Shown piece by piece: positions 62,909 to 64,000 of a stretch of 64,000 bases of DNA. This DNA comes from an uncultured Clostridia bacterium (lineage in GTDB: Bacteria; Bacillota; Clostridia; TANB77; CAG-465): assembly GCA_934162655.1 (NCBI GenBank), contig CAKPJL010000004.1, forward strand, positions 1 through 64,000. The letters run 5' to 3'. Under the pieces are notes generated by a model. That model made no database searches. It was not told where the DNA came from and saw nothing but the letters and a program-made list of their open reading frames with translations. Made by a program: the position numbers and the translations under genes. The stretch's first letter is position 1; each line of letters opens with the position of its first letter.

Positions 62909-63394
62909 CTATTTTTCCTCATATATATACACATCTACTTTCATACTTTTTTTATCTACTTTACTTTTTATAACTATATTATTTAATCTATTGTTTATAA
63001 ATCTATAATCAAGTGAAGGATAAGCTACCGCTGCTTCATAATTTGGCGTAATATACTCAACAGTTTTAGAATGTTTATGTACTTCTAAAATTTTTAAATT
63101 TGCCATTTTTACTGCTATATTTAAAGTTGAAGAAATTTGGCAAATTCCACCCCCTATTGTTTTTACAATTTTTCCGTTATCTATTGACTCAGCAAGTTTA
63201 TAACCATTCTCTTCAGTCCTTTTTCCTAGAATTTTATTAAAAGAGAATTCCTCATTTGGTTTTAAAATATAATTATTTATTTTATCAGACGCAATTTCTA
63301 AATTTATCATTCGATTTTTATCACTTGAATATATTTTTGTCATTCCTTTTCCAATTAAATTTAAATTTGATATCAATTTATTCACATTATCCAC
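62909..63394 (-). CDS. VanW domain protein
   Basis: 161 aa, almost only the VanW core: EEFSFNKILGKRTEENGY, GGGICQISSTL, and AVAYPSLDYRF. No signal peptide, unlike larger VanW proteins with YoaR/G5 domains. Role is unclear. The gap 62708-62908 is AT-rich and holds no gene I can support. Confidence 0.8.
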   Translation of the reverse strand: MDNVNKLISNLNLIGKGMTKIYSSDKNRMINLEIASDKINNYILKPNEEFSFNKILGKRTEENGYKLAESIDNGKIVKTIGGGICQISSTLNIAVKMANLKILEVHKHSKTVEYITPNYEAAVAYPSLDYRFINNRLNNIVIKSKVDKKSMKVDVYIYEEK

Positions 63395-63479
63395 CTCTAG
63401 TATTAATTATATAAAATTACAAAAAATATATAATTATAATTTATCATTTTTTTCATATAATATAATAAAAGGTGATTAT

Positions 63480-63971
63480 ATGAATAAGGAAATGAATCAA
63501 AAAAATGTTAATTATAAAATGCTTATATTATTTATTGTAATAGCACTAATTGCGGGAGGAATTGGAGCTCTACTTGGTGGAAACATGAAAGATTTTAATG
63601 ATATTATAAAACCTAGTTTTACACCACCTGCAATTGTTTTTCCAATAGCTTGGACTATACTTTATATATTAATGGGAATTTCATCATATTTAATATGTTG
63701 TAACAAAACAGATAAAAAATTTATAAGTGATGCTTGTAAATCTTATGTTTTACAATTAGTTGTAAATGTACTTTGGACTCCAATATTTTTTAGATTTAAC
63801 ATGTATTTTATTGCATTTATTTGGATTTTACTTTTAATAGCATTAGTTATAAACATGATAATTAAATTTTATAAGATAAAACCTCTGGCAGCATATTTAC
63901 AAATACCCTATCTTTTATGGTTAGTATTTGCAAGTATCTTAAACTTCTTTATATATGTACTAAATAAGTAA
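63480..63971 (+). CDS. tspO: TspO/MBR family membrane protein
   Basis: 163 aa with five helices; KPSFTPPAIVFPIAWTILYILMGISSYLI and LWTPIFFRFNMYFIAF are family blocks. Binds porphyrins in other bacteria; ligand here unknown. AAAGGTGA before ATG. Confidence 0.9.
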   Translation: MNKEMNQKNVNYKMLILFIVIALIAGGIGALLGGNMKDFNDIIKPSFTPPAIVFPIAWTILYILMGISSYLICCNKTDKKFISDACKSYVLQLVVNVLWTPIFFRFNMYFIAFIWILLLIALVINMIIKFYKIKPLAAYLQIPYLLWLVFASILNFFIYVLNK

Positions 63972-64000
63972 AAGGACAAAATCCTTTTACTTATGATTTT
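63966..64000 (+). terminator. Terminator of tspO
   Basis: AAGTAAAAGGA and TCCTTTTACTT with 5-nt loop; T-run reaches the window end. Confidence 0.85.

Noticed and set aside
62792..62986. Phe-rich plus-strand frame between mnmA and the VanW gene
   Set aside because: AT-rich composition gives a spurious hydrophobic frame; no ribosome site, and it runs into the VanW gene.

Overview
The window comes from an AT-rich, endospore-forming Firmicute, most likely an uncultivated Clostridia lineage. This is inferred from the very AT-rich sequence, an alpha/beta-type small acid-soluble spore protein, the sporulation protease YabG, a spore photoproduct lyase, MecA, YitT, the zinc-type S14, and the Firmicute order of the S10/spc ribosomal genes. 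No taxon is named, because nothing here fixes one. Most genes lie on the minus strand, and many sites are clear sigma-A promoters (TTGACA-like, 16-18 nt spacer, TATAAT-like).

Layout. 1-1552: 5' part of a surface LRR (BspA-like) gene with a prepilin-like N-terminus, cut by the window edge. 1642-6971: one tight minus-strand run, rnc, Elp3-like radical SAM, Alg14/Alg13-like glycosyltransferase pair, YitT, split transketolase. 7045-7656: two acyl carrier proteins. 7926-8924: spore photoproduct lyase. 9082-9360: its own strong promoter, a structured GC-rich RNA and a terminator. 9455-13906: str operon (rpsL, rpsG, fusA, tuf). 14036-15525: a TM2 protein and a transglutaminase-like lipoprotein/secreted protein. 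15660-23118: rpoB-rpoC with a structured leader; rpoB carries a short deletion/frameshift in this assembly. 23207-25025: tRNA-Arg, a collagen-like spore-surface candidate, a small RNA with a CCUCC loop, and an SASP. 25251-26678: HD-GYP protein operon. 26861-37404: S10-spc operon from rpsJ to secY, without rpmD (L30) and ending at secY.

37572-44810: mostly plus-strand single genes: GT51 glycosyltransferase, divergent ThyX, ankyrin-repeat protein bounded by two identical terminators, S20, and two neighbouring genes (TM2 protein and an unknown 300-aa protein) sharing near-identical promoters and similar leader hairpins; then yabG (minus) and an O-antigen-ligase-like protein. 44834-45841: rpsF-ssb-rpsR. 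46100-46717: mecA. 46739-51980: an eight-gene Tad/Flp-pilus-like cluster without an ATPase. 52109-54503: a small membrane protein, a REC-HD-GYP protein with a degenerate receiver, MYG1. 54639-63971: comEA and partner, D,D-carboxypeptidase, an LCP/CvpA/DUF5711/RarA operon, mnmA, VanW-domain protein and TspO.

The core of the window is transcription and translation machinery, with cell-envelope and sporulation genes around it. The strongest unexplained signals are the RNA between tuf and splB, the CCUCC-loop RNA before the SASP gene, the shared promoter-leader module at 41.1-41.65 kb, the reduced Tad cluster, and the rpoB lesion.
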